The notes under the pieces were generated by a model that had not been told where the DNA came from, made no database searches, and was given only the letters and a program-made list of their open reading frames with translations. 64,000 nucleotides of DNA, taken from assembly GCF_025490915.1 (NCBI RefSeq), contig NZ_JANQBA010000002.1, positions 186,001-250,000 on the forward strand, written 5' to 3'. This DNA is from Lacticaseibacillus parakribbianus. Lineage in GTDB: Bacteria; Bacillota; Bacilli; Lactobacillales; Lactobacillaceae. This document shows positions 25,846-36,111 of the stretch, one piece after another. The translations under genes were made by a program, and so were the position numbers. Within the stretch, counting starts at the first letter, position 1. Each line of letters starts with the position of its first letter.

Positions 25846-26520
25846 ATGCCCAGATCAAAATATACGGTGGAAGAGAAGTTGGCCTTCTTGGCAGAATTCA
25901 GGCACTCTAATCTTGGGCCCAAGAGATTTGAGCGCGAGCACGGACTCAGTGAGCATAGCGTAGAGCGTTGGCAGGCACGATACGAACGCGATGGACTTGA
26001 GGGCCTTAGTGAAGCTAAGCAGAATAACCATTATTCGTCAGCGCTGAAATTAGCTATGGTTCTAGCCTATCAAAATGGCGAAGGAACGCTTAATGAGCTG
26101 GCTCTTCAGTATGGCCTTCGTTCAGAAGCGGACCTCTGCAGATGGATTTCCAAGTATAATGAGGACAAGACTTTGACGGCATCGCCGATCAGAAAACAGG
26201 TCCCCACTATGAGCCGGAAGACAACCTTTGAAGAGCGAATTGAAGTGGTCGAGTATGTGACCAAAGACAAGCATTCCTACGCCGAAGCTGCGGATCATTT
26301 CCAAGTTTCCTATCAGCAAGCCCGTTCCTGGGTACTCAAGGCCAAGGATGGCGGCTATGAGGCTCTCGTTGATAATCGTGGCCACCACAAGGCTCAAGCC
26401 GATCTGACGGAGAACGAAAAACTACGTTTGGAAGTACGTAGGCTCAAGGCTGAGCTGGCCGATAAAGAGCTGGTAGAAGCCTTCCTAAAAAAACTGCAGG
26501 AACTTCAGCGCAGGGGGTGA
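25846..26520 (+). CDS. IS3-family transposase OrfA
   Basis: 224 residues; RBS ACGGAGGG. It has two consecutive helix-turn-helix regions (residues about 5-55 and 120-175) and a C-terminal leucine-zipper-like helix (ENEKLRLEVRRLKAELADKE), the usual OrfA layout of the IS150 group. It binds the IS ends. Near its 3' end there is a run of seven A residues at 26487-26493 from which a -1 shift enters the orfB frame. Confidence 0.9.
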   Translation: MPRSKYTVEEKLAFLAEFRHSNLGPKRFEREHGLSEHSVERWQARYERDGLEGLSEAKQNNHYSSALKLAMVLAYQNGEGTLNELALQYGLRSEADLCRWISKYNEDKTLTASPIRKQVPTMSRKTTFEERIEVVEYVTKDKHSYAEAADHFQVSYQQARSWVLKAKDGGYEALVDNRGHHKAQADLTENEKLRLEVRRLKAELADKELVEAFLKKLQELQRRG

Positions 26521-27410
26521 ACAGAAGACATCGGCTGGCCTACATCGCAATAAGTGAAGTCAGTCAAGGCAGGCACGGCGCCACGGCGACGCTATTAAGG
26601 CTAATTGGTGTGAGCCGTCAAGCATACTACAAAGGCCTAAAATGCGTCGAGACAGCGTGGAAACAACACGACGCCAAGCTCAAGGAAAGAACGCAGTATT
26701 GGTACGACTTCCATCATCAAGGGATTGGCGCGGGTAACCTACTCGTTGCCCTTCAGCATGACCCTGAGGTGACCTTTTCGGTCACCTTCAAAATGATCAA
26801 GCGGGTGCAAAGAGAGCTCGGCATTCACTGCAAGATTAGAGTTAAAAAACGGAATCATCGCAAGGAACGCGAGCAGCACATACTCGACAACGTGCTCAAC
26901 CAGAATTTTGAAGTTGATGGTCCCAACCAAGTATGGCTGTCGGACTCCACGGAATTAAAGTATGGCTTGAATGGTGAACATAGCGTGCGATTGAGCGGTG
27001 TCCTCGACCTGTTCGGACGTCGTCTACTAGCTTTTAAACTCAGCGATACCGAGACCGCAGTTGCGGAGATTCAAGTTTTTCAGCGAGCCTTCGCGGTAGC
27101 TGGGGACGTTCATCCGATGGCGCATACCGACCGTGGTTCAGCGTACACGGCGGGATCATTTAACCACTTCCTAGAGCTTCACAACGTGAAGCGTAGTATG
27201 TCCCGTCCAGGCACACCCTATGACAACGCGCCGATGGAGCGCTGGTGGAATGAATTCAAGCTGCGGTGGATGGGTCGGCACCCAATGGCTAAGACGTATC
27301 AAGAGCTCGTGAAGCTGGTGGAAAAAGGTGTTGAGTACTTCAATCGCCATAATCGTTCGGCACAAAGAAACGGCCTCACCCCAGATGAATACTGGGATAA
27401 AGCCGTTTAG
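26517..27410 (+). CDS. IS3-family transposase OrfB (DDE catalytic domain)
   Basis: 297 residues in the -1 frame relative to orfA. The catalytic triad is visible as VWLSDSTELK (first Asp), AHTDRGSAY (second Asp) and APMERWWNEFK (Glu), within an rve integrase core. The nominal GTG start is only a frame entry point; the active product is probably an OrfAB fusion made by frameshifting at the A7 run. All key residues are present, so the element may be active. Confidence 0.9.
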   Translation: MNRRHRLAYIAISEVSQGRHGATATLLRLIGVSRQAYYKGLKCVETAWKQHDAKLKERTQYWYDFHHQGIGAGNLLVALQHDPEVTFSVTFKMIKRVQRELGIHCKIRVKKRNHRKEREQHILDNVLNQNFEVDGPNQVWLSDSTELKYGLNGEHSVRLSGVLDLFGRRLLAFKLSDTETAVAEIQVFQRAFAVAGDVHPMAHTDRGSAYTAGSFNHFLELHNVKRSMSRPGTPYDNAPMERWWNEFKLRWMGRHPMAKTYQELVKLVEKGVEYFNRHNRSAQRNGLTPDEYWDKAV

Positions 27411-27511
27411 AAACAGACGAAACATTATATTATTTCATCCGTCAACTTGACAGGGCCTAGTGCAAAGTGAACGACTCCTTTTCGGTACTCTTTGGGAAAG
27501 AAGGCCTTGCC

Positions 27512-27994
27512 ATGCATGTCTCACAACACACTCACGATTGGATCTACCGTCATTTAGCCTGGGTTTACGGCATTCTTTACGCCCTAGGCTTCGGCTGGTT
27601 CTATCACACGAAATACTACCGGCTCGAGGCGTCGCTTGACGTCTATTACCGCGTCCGGCACAATACGGCGGAGTGGGGCCTCAGCCGCTTTCACGGCAAC
27701 CTGTTGATGCTTCACTCACCGCTGATGATTGCGCTGCTTGTGCTGGGGGTGGTCGCAGGCATCATCATCTTCGTGAATTCGCGCTTCGATGCGCTACGTG
27801 CTTGGCCCGGCCTGATCATCGCACTTGGTGCCGCCGTGCCGCTGATGCCGCCTTACACGGAAAATCTGGTGGCGCGAATCTACTGCTCATTCGGGCTCGT
27901 CGCCTTTGGCATCTGGGGCCAGCTGATTGTCGGCCGGTCGCTGCCGAAGCGAAGCAATGTCAAGAAGCGTTGGCAGCGCGGCTTTGCACGATAG
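27512..27994 (+). CDS. Small multi-pass membrane protein, paralog of the 21365-21829 product
   Basis: 160 residues from the ATG at 27512; an AAGG sequence 8 nt upstream is the likely binding site. About four hydrophobic segments, with the same conserved blocks as the paralog at 21365-21829 and a basic C-terminal tail (KRSNVKKRWQRGFAR). The IS right end lies 34 bp upstream, so its native promoter has probably been displaced or replaced. Function unknown. Confidence 0.7.
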   Translation: MHVSQHTHDWIYRHLAWVYGILYALGFGWFYHTKYYRLEASLDVYYRVRHNTAEWGLSRFHGNLLMLHSPLMIALLVLGVVAGIIIFVNSRFDALRAWPGLIIALGAAVPLMPPYTENLVARIYCSFGLVAFGIWGQLIVGRSLPKRSNVKKRWQRGFAR

Positions 27995-28106
27995 ACATCT
28001 TGCGTTTACCGCTTGCGTGGCACGTTTTCAGTCAACATCGCACCTCATCCTGCTAGCACAAGCCAATGAAGCATTTCATTCAACATCTACGCGCCTGGTG
28101 TGCCGG

Positions 28107-28964
28107 CTAGATGTCTGGTAACGCAATACGCATTGACTCAATCCACCTGAGCTCTTCATCTGCGAACTCAGTTGCGCCAATGAGTCTCATAGCCGAGATC
28201 AACTGCGCAATCTGCTCAAGTGCATGACCTTCGCCATAGAATCTAAAATGTAGCGCTAATTCCAATAGCTTCATGCGGTGTTTTATGAACACCGTATTTT
28301 TTCTGACCGGTATGCCCCTAAGTACCCCAAGCATTAGGTCAACCAACGCCTTATCATGGTGCTGATCAGCGATATATGCGGCGTTAAACAGGGCGGCCAT
28401 TAACGACTCCTCATATACGCTGTTTTGATCACGACTGTACTCAACCGCAGCCCGCCGAATCAGTGTTTGCATCGGCTTTGAAGGCAAATAGTTGATGGCC
28501 AAGACGAGAATATCATACTCGAACTGGTACCAAGGCTGTGGCCTCAACATCAGCTCTAGGAATTCCTCGACTTGGTTTGAGTCTGTGAAGCGAGAGGAGA
28601 AGTCAGTAGATTGCCACCCGACAGCCGTCAACCAAATCAAGCGGCCAATGTAATCCTGACGGTTCTGGTATTGGGTGACAATCCCATCTAAAGCTTTCGA
28701 GTCTTCTTTTCTCGCGGCTCGCTCGAAGGCAGCCCAGACTTCCGGATAAGGTGTCGTTGTATCCAAATGACCCAGAACCTCAGCAACCGTACAGCCCAAT
28801 TCGTTAAGTACCTGTGAAAGATCTCCCAACGTGAGAGACGATTGCCCGTTTTCAACGCGCGACAGGGTACTAATGCTGACCGGTGCATCAATCTCCTTAA
28901 ACAAAATACCTCGTCGCTGCCTAATCTTTCGAATGACATTACCCAATTCGGTCGTATTCAACAA
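28107..28964 (-). CDS. rgg: Rgg/GadR/MutR-family transcriptional regulator
   Basis: 285 residues. The start is a TTG (28964, or the next TTG at 28961) after GGAGG. Residues about 8-62 are an XRE-type helix-turn-helix with IRKIRQRRGI, STLSRVENG and LSQVLNELG; the rest is an all-helical peptide-binding domain typical of Rgg proteins, which act as intracellular receptors for imported peptides. The gene is AT-richer than its neighbours, suggesting acquisition. It diverges from a 46-residue exported-peptide gene 72 bp away, the arrangement of Rgg-SHP pairs, and the oppABCDF importer follows directly. Confidence 0.9.
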   Translation of the reverse strand: MLNTTELGNVIRKIRQRRGILFKEIDAPVSISTLSRVENGQSSLTLGDLSQVLNELGCTVAEVLGHLDTTTPYPEVWAAFERAARKEDSKALDGIVTQYQNRQDYIGRLIWLTAVGWQSTDFSSRFTDSNQVEEFLELMLRPQPWYQFEYDILVLAINYLPSKPMQTLIRRAAVEYSRDQNSVYEESLMAALFNAAYIADQHHDKALVDLMLGVLRGIPVRKNTVFIKHRMKLLELALHFRFYGEGHALEQIAQLISAMRLIGATEFADEELRWIESMRIALPDI

Positions 28965-29036
28965 CTAATCCTCCAATCATATCCAAGTATCAAGCACAGT
29001 TCTCCGCCACACTATCACGAAAGGAGGGCTCTCACA

Positions 29037-29177
29037 ATGCGCAAAATTCAATTTCACCTGATTATGCTTGCGCTTACGTTGTTCACAGGTGTAACTGTCA
29101 TCCTAACGCCACACAACACAACCGGAAGCGGTTCTACCGGAACGAACAACGTGATCATTACGCGTGTCCAGCCTTGA
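29037..29177 (+). CDS. Short exported peptide, candidate Rgg pheromone precursor
   Basis: 46 residues; a strong GAAAGGAGGGCTCTCACA ribosome binding site marks the ATG at 29037. A positive start (MRKIQ), a hydrophobic core (LIMLALTLFTGVTVIL), then a polar Ser/Thr/Gly segment and the hydrophobic end NNVIITRVQP. It is divergent from the adjacent rgg gene and has its own terminator, as in short-hydrophobic-peptide pheromone genes of streptococci. It is longer than classical SHP precursors (about 20-30 residues), so it may be a distinct type. The mature form cannot be read from sequence. Confidence 0.7.
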   Translation: MRKIQFHLIMLALTLFTGVTVILTPHNTTGSGSTGTNNVIITRVQP

Positions 29178-29190
29178 AAAGTGCAGAAAT

Positions 29191-29244
29191 AAACGCCATT
29201 GCGACCGCAACTTTCATTTTGCGTCAGATGCAATGGCGTTTTTT
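29191..29244 (+). terminator. Terminator of the short peptide gene
   Basis: AAACGCCATTGC pairs with GCAATGGCGTTTTTT, giving a clear rho-independent terminator 14 bp after the stop. Confidence 0.88.
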
Positions 29245-29444
29245 CCTAAGCACTTGCTAAGAAACTTAATTTTCCCCGGCCACCGTCTCGCCACGGTCGA
29301 ACAATTGTCTGCGAATTGCGAACACAAATAAGAATTTGTGTGTGGATGGTCACAATTTCGTCAAACTCGGAAAAAAACTTTGCCCCAGGAATGCCCATTT
29401 GACAGCACATGAGAAAATTATTTGAAATTTCTTCGCAGATTCAG

Positions 29445-29473
29445 TTGACACCAAATTCTCATGGACTTATAAT
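29445..29473 (+). promoter_or_regulatory. Sigma-A promoter of the opp operon
   Basis: Consensus TTGACA and TATAAT separated by 17 nt, 65 bp upstream of the oppA start. The remaining stretch from 29245 to 29444 is AT-rich and holds no gene; it could carry regulator sites. Confidence 0.9.
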
Positions 29474-29538
29474 TTGAACAATTCTTAAATGACCCGGCAA
29501 TCAATGCCACGTCAAAAAATTGTTTGGAGGTTTGCAAT

Positions 29539-31521
29539 TTGGATACTAAAAAGAAATCTGGACTGCTCGCTGTCGGTCTTGTATGTGCAGTAGCACTGGC
29601 AGCATGTGGGGGCAAGAGCAGTAACGGTGACTCCGCGAAGAAGTCGGCCGCACCTACAACTTATAAGTACGTTTACTCAACCGACCCGGACACGTTCGAC
29701 TACACAATCACCTCTCGTGCGACGAACTCCGATCAGCTGCAAAACTGGGAAGATGGCCTTCTTGAGACCAACCAGTACGGTCAGCTCGAAGGCGCCTTGG
29801 CGAAGTCCTACGACGTCTCCAAGGACGGCAAGACCTACACCTTCCACCTGCGCAAGGGTGTTAAGTGGTCCGACAGCGAAGGCAACACGGTGGCCGACGT
29901 GACCGCCCAGGACTTCGTCACCGGCCTGAAGCACGCGGTTGACGGCAAGTCCGAAACCCTGTACGTCGTTCAAGACTCCATCAAGGGTCTGGCCGACTAC
30001 ATCTCCGGCAAGGACAAGAACTTCGACGATGTCGGCGTCAAGGCCGTTGACAAGTACACCGTTCAATACACCTTGAACCAGGCTGAATCCTACTTCCCAT
30101 CCAAGACCACGTACGGTGTTATGTACCCAGTCTACGCGAAGTTCCTGAAGCAACAGGGCAAGAACTTCGGGAAGGCTTCCGCCGACGCCATCCTGTACAA
30201 CGGGGCTTACATCCTGAAGAACTTCACCGCGAAGTCCGTCATCGAGTTCAAGGCTAACCCGAACTACTGGGACAAGAAGAACGTTCACGTTCAAGACGTT
30301 AAGTTGACCTTCAACGACGGCTCCGATCCGGATGGCCTGTACAAGTCCTTCAAGAAGGGCGAATTCAGTACCGCCCGTGTCTACCCTGCTAACCCGTCTT
30401 ACAAGACGGTTCAAAAGCAGGACGGCAACAACATCGTGTGGTCCGACCAAGGCGCCGCGACCTACAACATGACGTTCAACCTGAACCGCAAGTCCTACCA
30501 CGACACCAGCAAGACGACCAGCGCTCAGAAGTCCGCAACCAAGGCTGCGATCCTGAACAAGAACTTCCGTCTCGCCGTGCAGTTCGCGCTTGACAAGGGC
30601 GCCTACAACGCGCAGACCAACGGTAAGGCTGCGGCCACCAAGGCCCTGCGTAACACCTGGACCCCTTACAACTTCGTCAACGTGGACGGCAAGGCTTACG
30701 GCGATGTCGTTTCCGCCGACACCAAGGCCCTGAACAAGGAAGCCTTCGGCGACATCGACTACACCGATGGTAACAACTCGACCTACAACGCCTCCAAGGC
30801 CAAGACCTACTTCGCCAAGGCGATCAAGGAACTCGGCTCCAAGGTTAGCCTGCCAATCCACTTGGATTACCCAACGCTTGAAACCTCTTCAGGTCTGGTC
30901 AACTCCGCGAAGTCCATCAAGGAATCCATCGAAGCATCCCTGGGCAAGAAGAACGTCGTCGTTGACGTTCAGATGCTGAACCTCGACAAGTACAACGCCG
31001 CAACCTACGCCGCTACCGCCGGCAAGGCTTCCGACTTCGACCTGTCCACCGCTTCCGGCTGGTCCCCTGACTACCAAGACCCATCGACCTACCTGGATGT
31101 CTACAAGCCATCCACCGGTTCTTCTCTGATCACCCTGGGCCTGGATGCCGAATCCTCAGGCAACGCAACGGCCGAGACCAAGTCCGTCGAAAAGACGGTT
31201 GGTCTGGACAAGCTTGAGAGCCAGCTCGACAAGGCTGAGGCCATCACGACAGACGTTAACGCCCGTTACGAAGCCTTCGCTAAGGCCGAAGCAACGTTCA
31301 ACGACTCCGCCGTTCAGATTCCGCTGGTTTCCGATGGTGGTACCCCATCTGTCACGAAGGTTGTGCCTTACACCCGTGCTTACAGCTGGAGCGGTTCCGT
31401 TGCCCCAACCTTCAAGTTCATGAAGCTTCAAAAGAAGACCGTTACGACCAAGCAATTCAACAAGGCGAAAGCCGCATGGCAAGCAAAGCGTACGGAAATC
31501 GCAAAGGAAAACCAAAACTAA
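29539..31521 (+). CDS. oppA: Oligopeptide ABC transporter substrate-binding lipoprotein
   Basis: 660 residues; the TTG at 29539, 8 nt after GGAGG, is the best start. A lipoprotein signal (LAVGLVCAVALAACGG) places the acylated cysteine near residue 23. The remainder is an SBP_bac_5 oligopeptide-binding fold, with the length of AmiA-type proteins. Codon use is strongly biased (AAG, AAC, TCC, GTT), as for a highly expressed gene. It captures peptides for nutrition and probably for signalling. An attenuator hairpin separates it from oppB, so OppA is likely made in excess over the rest. Confidence 0.95.
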   Translation: MDTKKKSGLLAVGLVCAVALAACGGKSSNGDSAKKSAAPTTYKYVYSTDPDTFDYTITSRATNSDQLQNWEDGLLETNQYGQLEGALAKSYDVSKDGKTYTFHLRKGVKWSDSEGNTVADVTAQDFVTGLKHAVDGKSETLYVVQDSIKGLADYISGKDKNFDDVGVKAVDKYTVQYTLNQAESYFPSKTTYGVMYPVYAKFLKQQGKNFGKASADAILYNGAYILKNFTAKSVIEFKANPNYWDKKNVHVQDVKLTFNDGSDPDGLYKSFKKGEFSTARVYPANPSYKTVQKQDGNNIVWSDQGAATYNMTFNLNRKSYHDTSKTTSAQKSATKAAILNKNFRLAVQFALDKGAYNAQTNGKAAATKALRNTWTPYNFVNVDGKAYGDVVSADTKALNKEAFGDIDYTDGNNSTYNASKAKTYFAKAIKELGSKVSLPIHLDYPTLETSSGLVNSAKSIKESIEASLGKKNVVVDVQMLNLDKYNAATYAATAGKASDFDLSTASGWSPDYQDPSTYLDVYKPSTGSSLITLGLDAESSGNATAETKSVEKTVGLDKLESQLDKAEAITTDVNARYEAFAKAEATFNDSAVQIPLVSDGGTPSVTKVVPYTRAYSWSGSVAPTFKFMKLQKKTVTTKQFNKAKAAWQAKRTEIAKENQN

Positions 31522-31559
31522 GTTCAAGGGTAGTATAATGAGAACTTAGAAGTGCGTTG

Positions 31560-31593
31560 AAGGGTTGGCACTTTCGGGTGACCAGCCCTTTTT
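31560..31593 (+). terminator. Attenuator hairpin between oppA and oppB
   Basis: AAGGGTTGG pairs with CCAGCCCTTTTT. It probably reduces transcription into the permease genes. Confidence 0.75.
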
Positions 31594-31621
31594 CTTCTGA
31601 AAAAGAGAGAGAGGACTTTAT

Positions 31622-33112
31622 ATGAAGAAATATCTGTTTTTCCGGATCCTGCGCTCGCTTGTGAGTATCTTCTTGGTGACCACGCTTTCGTACATCATCA
31701 TTTACTCACTGGTTCCCCGAAGCGATGTGCTCAAGGACGACCCGAACATCCGCAAGCTGCTTGCGACCCCCGATAAGTACATCGACTACCAGAACAATGC
31801 GTTCCAGAAGATGAACTATATCGAGTACAAGGACACCAAGTCTTTGATCGCCGCAGTGAAGAAGGACGATAAGAAGACCGCCACCACCGCCCACACCGCC
31901 GCCAACAAGGCGCTGTTCGATGCCTGGGCCAAGAAGACGGGCTACACCATCCAGCGCTTCAAGCGCAGCAAGGACTACTACGCCACGCGCGAGTTGTCGA
32001 TCTTTGAGCGTCTCGGCCGCTTCTACGGTCGCCTGATCCAGATTGACACGCCTTGGGCCATTCACGACAAGTCCAACCCCGGCCTCAAGCGCTACCTGAA
32101 GATTCAAAAGGATCCGCTGGTCGGCTGGGCCTTGGTCGGCTCCGGCACCAAGTACCGCTACCAGATCTACTTCAACGACAAGTTCCCGTACATTCACCAG
32201 AACTTCCTGAAGTTCGACCTCGGGATCTCCTACCCGACCTACGCCGGCAACCAGGTCAGCCAGGTCATCGGTGGTGGTCAGGGCCAGACCGTGGCCAAGC
32301 AGTACAAGATCAACGGCCAGACCTTGAACCTGTCCAACAACGTCTACACCCGCGCCTACCAGAAGAAGAGTCAGCGCGACGAAATGACCTACGACCGCTT
32401 CAAGGATGATTACACCAGCACCACCTCGACCATGAGCGATCCGTCGATGATCGGCACCTCGTTCCGTGCCGGCATGATCGCGCTGGTCATCCAGTACCTG
32501 ATTGCCATTCCAATGGCCATTTTGATGGCGCGTTACAAGGGCCGCCTGTTCGACCGCATCGGCACCGCCATCGTCACCGCCTTCATCGCGATTCCTTCTT
32601 TGGCCTTCATCTTCGCGTTCCGCTACGTCGGGGCCAACGGCTTCGGCCTGCCGGGCCTGTTCCCGACTTACGGCGCCGGTGACATCCGCTCCTGGATTCT
32701 GCCGTCCGTCATCCTCGGGTTGCTCGGGGTCTCCGGGCTGGTCATCTGGTTCCGTCGTTACATGATCGACCAGCAGCAGTCCGATTACGTCAACTTCGCC
32801 CGGGCCAAGGGCCTGAACGAAGGCGAAATCTACCGCAAGCACATTTTCAAGAACGCGTCGATCCCGATTGTCAACGGGATTCCAGGCTCGATCATCGGCT
32901 TGATCGGCGGCGCCACCATCACCGAGCAAGTCTTCGCGATGCCCGGGATGGGCAAAATGTTGCCGACCTCGATTCTCGCCCACAACAACACGGTCGTCAT
33001 CGCCTTGGTCTTCATCTTCACGACCATCGGGGTGCTGTCCGTCCTGCTGGGTGACCTGTTGATGGTCGTCGTCGATCCACGCATCAAACTTACAACGTCA
33101 GGAGATGATTAG
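31622..33112 (+). CDS. oppB: Oligopeptide ABC transporter permease (long, AmiC-like)
   Basis: 496 residues; RBS GAGAGGACTTTAT. One N-terminal membrane helix is followed by a soluble extracellular insertion of about 230 residues and then five helices, the AmiC type rather than the 300-residue OppB type. The cytoplasmic EAA-like loop for ATPase contact is visible in [22 protein letters not shown]. It forms the channel with OppC. The stop TAG overlaps the GTG just before the oppC ATG. Confidence 0.93.
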   Translation: MKKYLFFRILRSLVSIFLVTTLSYIIIYSLVPRSDVLKDDPNIRKLLATPDKYIDYQNNAFQKMNYIEYKDTKSLIAAVKKDDKKTATTAHTAANKALFDAWAKKTGYTIQRFKRSKDYYATRELSIFERLGRFYGRLIQIDTPWAIHDKSNPGLKRYLKIQKDPLVGWALVGSGTKYRYQIYFNDKFPYIHQNFLKFDLGISYPTYAGNQVSQVIGGGQGQTVAKQYKINGQTLNLSNNVYTRAYQKKSQRDEMTYDRFKDDYTSTTSTMSDPSMIGTSFRAGMIALVIQYLIAIPMAILMARYKGRLFDRIGTAIVTAFIAIPSLAFIFAFRYVGANGFGLPGLFPTYGAGDIRSWILPSVILGLLGVSGLVIWFRRYMIDQQQSDYVNFARAKGLNEGEIYRKHIFKNASIPIVNGIPGSIIGLIGGATITEQVFAMPGMGKMLPTSILAHNNTVVIALVFIFTTIGVLSVLLGDLLMVVVDPRIKLTTSGDD

Positions 33113-33114
33113 TG

Positions 33115-34047
33115 ATGGAAAATCCAGAGATCAAAGATTCCGATTTCAAGCTGGTCAAGCTGGATGAAGAGGCAAGCGAAAAAATCGACACGCCGAAGTA
33201 CTCGTACTGGCGCTCGGTTGGCCGCCAATTCTTCTCCAATAAGATCACGATCATCGTCTTGGTTGTCATGGTTGTTGTGCTTTTGATGTCCTTCATCCAG
33301 CCGATGTTTTCCGGCTACAGCCTGACCGACGTGACCGGCGTGAACGACCTGTCCCGCCGCTTCAAGTGGCCGTCCATGCAGTACTGGTTCGGGACCGACA
33401 AGGATGGTAAGTCGCTGTTTGACGCCATCTGGGCCGGGGCTCGCACCTCGATTTCCATCGGGGTCATCAGTACCTTGATCACCATGGTCATCGGCGTTTT
33501 GGTCGGCGCCATCTGGGGCGTCTCCAAGAAGGTCGACCGCGTGATGCTGGAAGTCTACAACGTCATCAGTAACGTCCCAAGCCTTCTGATTGTCATCGTG
33601 CTGTCTTACACCTTCGGCTCCGGCTTCTGGAACCTGATTTTCGCCATGACCGTCACCAGCTGGATTGGGACCGCGTACTTCATCCGTGTTCAGGTCATGA
33701 TCATGCGTGACCGCGAGTACAACATCGCCTCCCGGACCCTCGGGACGCCGACGGTGCGGATGATTTTCCGCAACATCCTGCCTTACCTGACCTCGGTTGT
33801 CGTGACCAACGCGTCGACCACGCTGCCCGGCTTCATCTCCTACGAAGTGTTCCTGTCCTTCCTGGGCGTTGGGCTGAGCCAAAACGTGCCGTCTTTGGGC
33901 CGTCTGATTTCCGATTACGCGCCATACATCACCAGCTACCCTTACTTGTTCTGGCTGCCGGTTCTGGTCTTGGCTTTGATCACCATTTCGCTTTACGTGG
34001 TTGGTCAGAACCTGGCCGACGCATCCGATCCACGGACGCACCGTTAA
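33115..34047 (+). CDS. oppC: Oligopeptide ABC transporter permease
   Basis: 310 residues from the ATG at 33115; a GTG at 33112 overlapping the oppB stop is the alternative and shares the same AGGAG. One N-terminal helix after a cytoplasmic segment of about 45 residues, then five helices. The EAA loop is [21 protein letters not shown]. Partner of OppB in the membrane; third gene of the operon. Confidence 0.93.
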   Translation: MENPEIKDSDFKLVKLDEEASEKIDTPKYSYWRSVGRQFFSNKITIIVLVVMVVVLLMSFIQPMFSGYSLTDVTGVNDLSRRFKWPSMQYWFGTDKDGKSLFDAIWAGARTSISIGVISTLITMVIGVLVGAIWGVSKKVDRVMLEVYNVISNVPSLLIVIVLSYTFGSGFWNLIFAMTVTSWIGTAYFIRVQVMIMRDREYNIASRTLGTPTVRMIFRNILPYLTSVVVTNASTTLPGFISYEVFLSFLGVGLSQNVPSLGRLISDYAPYITSYPYLFWLPVLVLALITISLYVVGQNLADASDPRTHR

Positions 34048-34081
34048 GCTTTGCAGTCAAATAATCTAGGGAGGTAATACT

Positions 34082-35152
34082 ATGGCAGACGACGTAATTC
34101 TCAAAGTTGACGACGTGTCCGTGAACTTCAAGGTTCGCGGCAAGGTTCTCAAAGCGATCCACCATGTTTCCATGGAGCTGCACGAAGGCGAAATCTTCGC
34201 CCTCGTTGGCGAGTCCGGCTCCGGCAAGTCCGTGTTCACCAAGACCTTCACCGGGATGCTGGAAGGCAACGGTGACATCGTCGGTGGCACCATCGACTAC
34301 CGCGGCAAGCACCTGGAAACCCTCAAGAAGGACAAGGACTGGGAAGGCATCCGCGGCAAGCAGATCGCCACGATTTTCCAGGACCCGATGACCTCGCTGG
34401 ACCCGATCAAGACGATCGGCTCCCAGATTTCCGAAGTCATCATCAAGCACCAAGGCAAGGGCAAAAAGGAAGCCAAGAGCATGGCCATCGACCTGATGGA
34501 CAAGGTCGGTATCCCGAACGCCAAGAACCGCTACGACGAGTACCCATTCGAGTACTCCGGCGGCATGCGCCAGCGCATCGTCATCGCGGTCGCCTTGGCC
34601 TGCCACCCGGACATCCTGATCTGCGATGAGCCGACCACCGCGCTTGACGTGACCATCCAGGCCCAGATTCTGGAGCTGATCCGCGAGCTGCAGGCGGAAT
34701 ACAAGTTCACGACGATCTTCATCACCCACGACCTCGGCGTTGTCGCCTCGATCGCGGATCGCATCGCCGTAATGTACTCCGGGCGCATCATCGAAGTCGG
34801 CACCTGCGACGAAATTTTCTATGACCCGAAGCACCCGTACACATGGAGTCTCCTCTCTTCACTGCCGCAACTGGCAACCCGCGGCGGTCAACTCTACTCC
34901 ATTCCGGGTACCCCACCGTCACTGTACAAAGACATCGTGGGCGACGCCTTCGCGCCGCGCGACCCGTGGGCGATGGCGGTCGACTTCAAGGCCGACCCGC
35001 CGATGTTCAAGGTCTCCGACACGCACTACGCCAAGACCTGGCTCCTGGATCCCCGGGCGCCTAAGGTTGAAAAGCCTGAACTGATTCAAAACCTGCACGA
35101 GAAGCTTTTGGCAAACACGACTTATGGGAAGGGTGAGCACGTTGACGACTGA
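34082..35152 (+). CDS. oppD: Oligopeptide ABC transporter ATPase OppD
   Basis: 356 residues; RBS AGGGAGGTAATACT. Walker A GESGSGKS at 43-50, signature YSGGMRQR, Walker [13 protein letters not shown], and the C-terminal oligopeptide-transporter extension that begins near [12 protein letters not shown]. It powers peptide import together with OppF, whose start lies within the last codons of this gene. Confidence 0.95.
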   Translation: MADDVILKVDDVSVNFKVRGKVLKAIHHVSMELHEGEIFALVGESGSGKSVFTKTFTGMLEGNGDIVGGTIDYRGKHLETLKKDKDWEGIRGKQIATIFQDPMTSLDPIKTIGSQISEVIIKHQGKGKKEAKSMAIDLMDKVGIPNAKNRYDEYPFEYSGGMRQRIVIAVALACHPDILICDEPTTALDVTIQAQILELIRELQAEYKFTTIFITHDLGVVASIADRIAVMYSGRIIEVGTCDEIFYDPKHPYTWSLLSSLPQLATRGGQLYSIPGTPPSLYKDIVGDAFAPRDPWAMAVDFKADPPMFKVSDTHYAKTWLLDPRAPKVEKPELIQNLHEKLLANTTYGKGEHVDD

Positions 35153-36086
35153 AAAAGAAGTTCTCCTATCGCTCCGTGACCTGGAGATCACCTTCGGCAA
35201 GTTCGTCGCCGTCCAAGATGTCAACTTCGACATCTACAAGGGCGAAACGTTCTCGCTTGTCGGTGAATCCGGCTCCGGTAAAACTACCATCGGCCGCGCG
35301 GTTTTGGGCATCAACCCGACCAGCAACGGCACCATCACCTTCGAGGGCCAACAGATCAACGGCGGCCTGAAGGGCAAGGCCAAGCACGAACTGGAACGCA
35401 AAATCCAGATGATTTTCCAGGACCCAACCGCCTCCTTGAACGAACGCGCGACGGTCGATTACATCATCTCCGAGGGCCTGTACAACTACGGCCTGTTCGA
35501 GAACGAAGAAGACCGCATCAACAAGGTCCGCACCATGCTCGAGGAAGTCGGGCTGCTGCCGGAGCAGCTGTACCGCTACCCGCACGAATTCTCGGGCGGC
35601 CAGCGTCAGCGCATCGGCATCGCCCGGGCCTTGATCATGAAGCCCGACTTGGTGGTCGCCGACGAGCCGATCTCCGCCTTGGACGTCTCCATTCGCGCCC
35701 AGGTCCTGAACCTGCTGAAGAAGTTCCAGCGTGAATCCCAGCTGACCTACCTCTTCATCGCCCACGACCTATCCGTCGTTCGCTTCATCTCCGATCGCAT
35801 CGCCGTCATTCGCTCCGGCCGCATCGTGGAGCTGGCGGAGACCGAAGAGCTGTTCCGCCACCCGATCCACCCCTACACGCAGTCGCTGCTGTCGGCCGTG
35901 CCGGTGCCGGATCCGCAGATTGCCCGGCACATCAAGCCGATCGTCTACGACCCAACCCAGCACCACTACGAAACCGACAAGCCGAAGTTCGTCGAGCTGC
36001 TCCCGGGCCACTTCGTCTACTGCAACGCACCGGAAGAAGCCGCCTACCGCAAGCAGCTGGCGGCCGAGGGCAAGACCCAGGCGTAA
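35142..36086 (+). CDS. oppF: Oligopeptide ABC transporter ATPase OppF
   Basis: 314 residues from the TTG at 35142, 9 nt after AAGG; the ATG at 35124 and GTG at 35133 have no suitable site. It overlaps the oppD end by 11 nt. Walker [10 protein letters not shown] at 41-49, signature FSGGQRQR, Walker [13 protein letters not shown], and the [12 protein letters not shown] extension. Last gene of the importer operon, followed by tandem repeats and a terminator at 36346-36371. Confidence 0.95.
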   Translation: MTTEKEVLLSLRDLEITFGKFVAVQDVNFDIYKGETFSLVGESGSGKTTIGRAVLGINPTSNGTITFEGQQINGGLKGKAKHELERKIQMIFQDPTASLNERATVDYIISEGLYNYGLFENEEDRINKVRTMLEEVGLLPEQLYRYPHEFSGGQRQRIGIARALIMKPDLVVADEPISALDVSIRAQVLNLLKKFQRESQLTYLFIAHDLSVVRFISDRIAVIRSGRIVELAETEELFRHPIHPYTQSLLSAVPVPDPQIARHIKPIVYDPTQHHYETDKPKFVELLPGHFVYCNAPEEAAYRKQLAAEGKTQA

Positions 36087-36111
36087 CCCACCGAGGACAA
36101 CCCACACCCAA

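Larger units (their letters stand above)
25763..27477 (+). mobile_element. IS3-family insertion sequence (IS150-like organisation)
   Basis: Terminal inverted repeats start GAGTCGTTCA at the left and end TGAACGACTC at the right. Similarity continues inwards with TGCA and GATGAAATA-TATAAT blocks. Between them lie orfA and orfB on the plus strand with a -1 frameshift window. The ends are placed by the inverted repeats and may be a few bases off; I could not identify a target duplication with confidence. Base composition is lower in GC than the flanks. Confidence 0.85.
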
